NCBI GenBank assembly: GCA_018825765.1
Contig: JAHKAQ010000091.1
Span: forward strand, 1-21,789
DNA length: 21,789 nt
Origin: Patescibacteria group bacterium
Lineage (GTDB): Bacteria > Patescibacteriota > Minisyncoccia > CAIUEV01 > JAHKAQ01
Direction: 5' to 3'
The notes under the pieces are model-generated. The model was not told the DNA's origin, made no database searches, and was given only the letters and a program-made list of their open reading frames with translations. The position numbers and the translations under genes are program-made. Of this stretch, positions 20,952 through 21,789 are shown piece after piece (within the stretch, counting starts at the first letter, position 1; the number at the start of each line of letters is the position of its first letter).

Positions 20952-21789
20952 ATGAAAAAACAACTTAAAACTTCAGCTTGTTTTCCTGATTCTGATAAAA
21001 GAGTAAGGATTCTGGGCGTAGGCATTGATCCTATCAGTCCCAAACAATTAAGACATATTTTTAGACAGTTTTTAAAAGACAGACAACAGCATTTTTTAGC
21101 CACGGTTAATCCGGAATTCATAATTGAGGCGCAAATAAATAAGAATTTTAGGGAAATTTTAAGTTTCTGTGATCTTAATGTCGCTGACGGTATTGGCATT
21201 CTTTGGGCGTCCCGTTATTTAAATCTCAGAATAGACGATTCCTGGGTTAGAAGCCGCGCCAAAAAGCTCTATTTTCGCAAATTCCTGGCGCTTTGGCAGG
21301 CTTTCTACAGTCTGCTTGCCATAGTTTTTTATCCTAGATTCTTAAAAACAAGAATTCCCCGAAGAATTACCGGCACTGACGTGGCCAATACCTTGGTCAA
21401 ACTGACTCAAAGCGGTAATCACACGGTTTATCTTTTAGGCGGCCAGAAAGGAGCCACCACCGCGGCCAAGCTGGCGCTTGAGAAAAAATACCCCAAAGCC
21501 CTGATAGTCGGCTCAAGAACCGGTTTCCTGAAAAAAGGACAAACCGAAAAAAGTTTTCGAAAATCCGTTAACAAGGCCAAACCTGACATACTTTTAGTAG
21601 CCCTGGGCAGTCCGCGCCAGGAATATTGGATTTTTAAAAACATGGACAAAATGCCAAGCGTTAAAATAGCCGTGGGCATCGGCGGCGCGCTTGATTTTTT
21701 GGCCAAAACCAAAAAAAGAGCTCCGGCTTTTATGCAAAAAACAGGGCTGGAATGGTTGTTTCGTCTTTATCAGGAACCCTGGCGCCTGC
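20952..21789 (+). CDS. WecG/TagA/CpsF-family glycosyltransferase (cut by window end)
   Basis: 279 residues are visible and the frame is open at the window end. Family blocks in order are TVNPEF at 51-56, ADG at 78-80 (the Asp proposed as catalytic base in TagA), RRITGTDVAN at 137-146, YLLGGQKGA at 160-168, LLVALGSPRQEYW at 214-226, GIGGALDF at 242-249, and KRAPAFMQKTGLEWLFRLYQEPWR from 255. Relatives transfer N-acetylmannosaminuronate or ManNAc onto lipid-linked GlcNAc for surface polymers; the sugar used here is not evident. Between the ADG motif and the TGTD motif there is extra sequence of about 35-40 residues with a hydrophobic stretch (LALWQAFYSLLAIVFYP, 112-128), absent from the compact family members I know. 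No Shine-Dalgarno. Confidence 0.85.
   Translation, partial: MKKQLKTSACFPDSDKRVRILGVGIDPISPKQLRHIFRQFLKDRQQHFLATVNPEFIIEAQINKNFREILSFCDLNVADGIGILWASRYLNLRIDDSWVRSRAKKLYFRKFLALWQAFYSLLAIVFYPRFLKTRIPRRITGTDVANTLVKLTQSGNHTVYLLGGQKGATTAAKLALEKKYPKALIVGSRTGFLKKGQTEKSFRKSVNKAKPDILLVALGSPRQEYWIFKNMDKMPSVKIAVGIGGALDFLAKTKKRAPAFMQKTGLEWLFRLYQEPWRL

Overview
This window looks like part of a Patescibacteria (Candidate Phyla Radiation, Parcubacteria-like) chromosome. The evidence is AT-rich, tightly packed genes with very short spacers, reduced or degenerate versions of normally conserved proteins (an IMP dehydrogenase lacking its CBS pair, a PriA whose helicase motifs are eroded, an L7/L12 with a lysine-rich N-terminal extension), almost no Shine-Dalgarno sequences, and standard stop usage (TGA is used as a real stop). 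The assignment rests on gene character and not on a 16S sequence, so the lineage within the radiation is left open. The window is a stable, mostly housekeeping region; I see no transposase, integrase or CRISPR array.

Layout. Positions 1-7455 (+ strand) form a nucleotide-metabolism operon: the end of pyrE, a YfcE-type phosphodiesterase, carA, carB (of the eukaryote/Bacteroidetes-like type), an adenosine deaminase-family enzyme and a CBS-less IMP dehydrogenase. Positions 7458-8591 (- strand) hold an amidase followed by a small three-helix membrane protein, which resembles an endolysin/holin pair. From divergent back-to-back promoters at about 8610-8674, the + strand carries an unrecognised 311-residue protein, then a GtrA-like membrane protein with a strong intrinsic terminator. 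dnaX, tRNA-Gln, secY, map and ruvX follow. A clear promoter and an L10-type attenuator leader precede rplJ and rplL.

Positions 15646-18845 are mostly - strand: a membrane-anchored coiled-coil protein, a CAT-anticodon tRNA, a hairpin terminator with a duplicated arm, a 105-residue gene of foreign-looking codon use coupled to an RNHCP zinc protein, glutamate dehydrogenase, and tRNA-Val and tRNA-Lys separated by a 76-bp perfect direct repeat around a hairpin-rich insert. The window closes with priA (-) and a truncated WecG/TagA glycosyltransferase (+).

How it works together. pyrE and carAB supply de novo pyrimidines, and the deaminase and IMP dehydrogenase act in purine conversion. dnaX and PriA serve replication, SecY and methionine aminopeptidase serve protein export and maturation, and rplJ/rplL make the ribosomal stalk and appear to be controlled by a leader RNA. 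The most notable items are the tRNA-Lys-linked repeat with three triloop hairpins, the degenerate PriA, the L10 leader with mutually exclusive hairpins, the amidase/holin-like pair, and a 32-bp perfect palindrome inside the deaminase gene.
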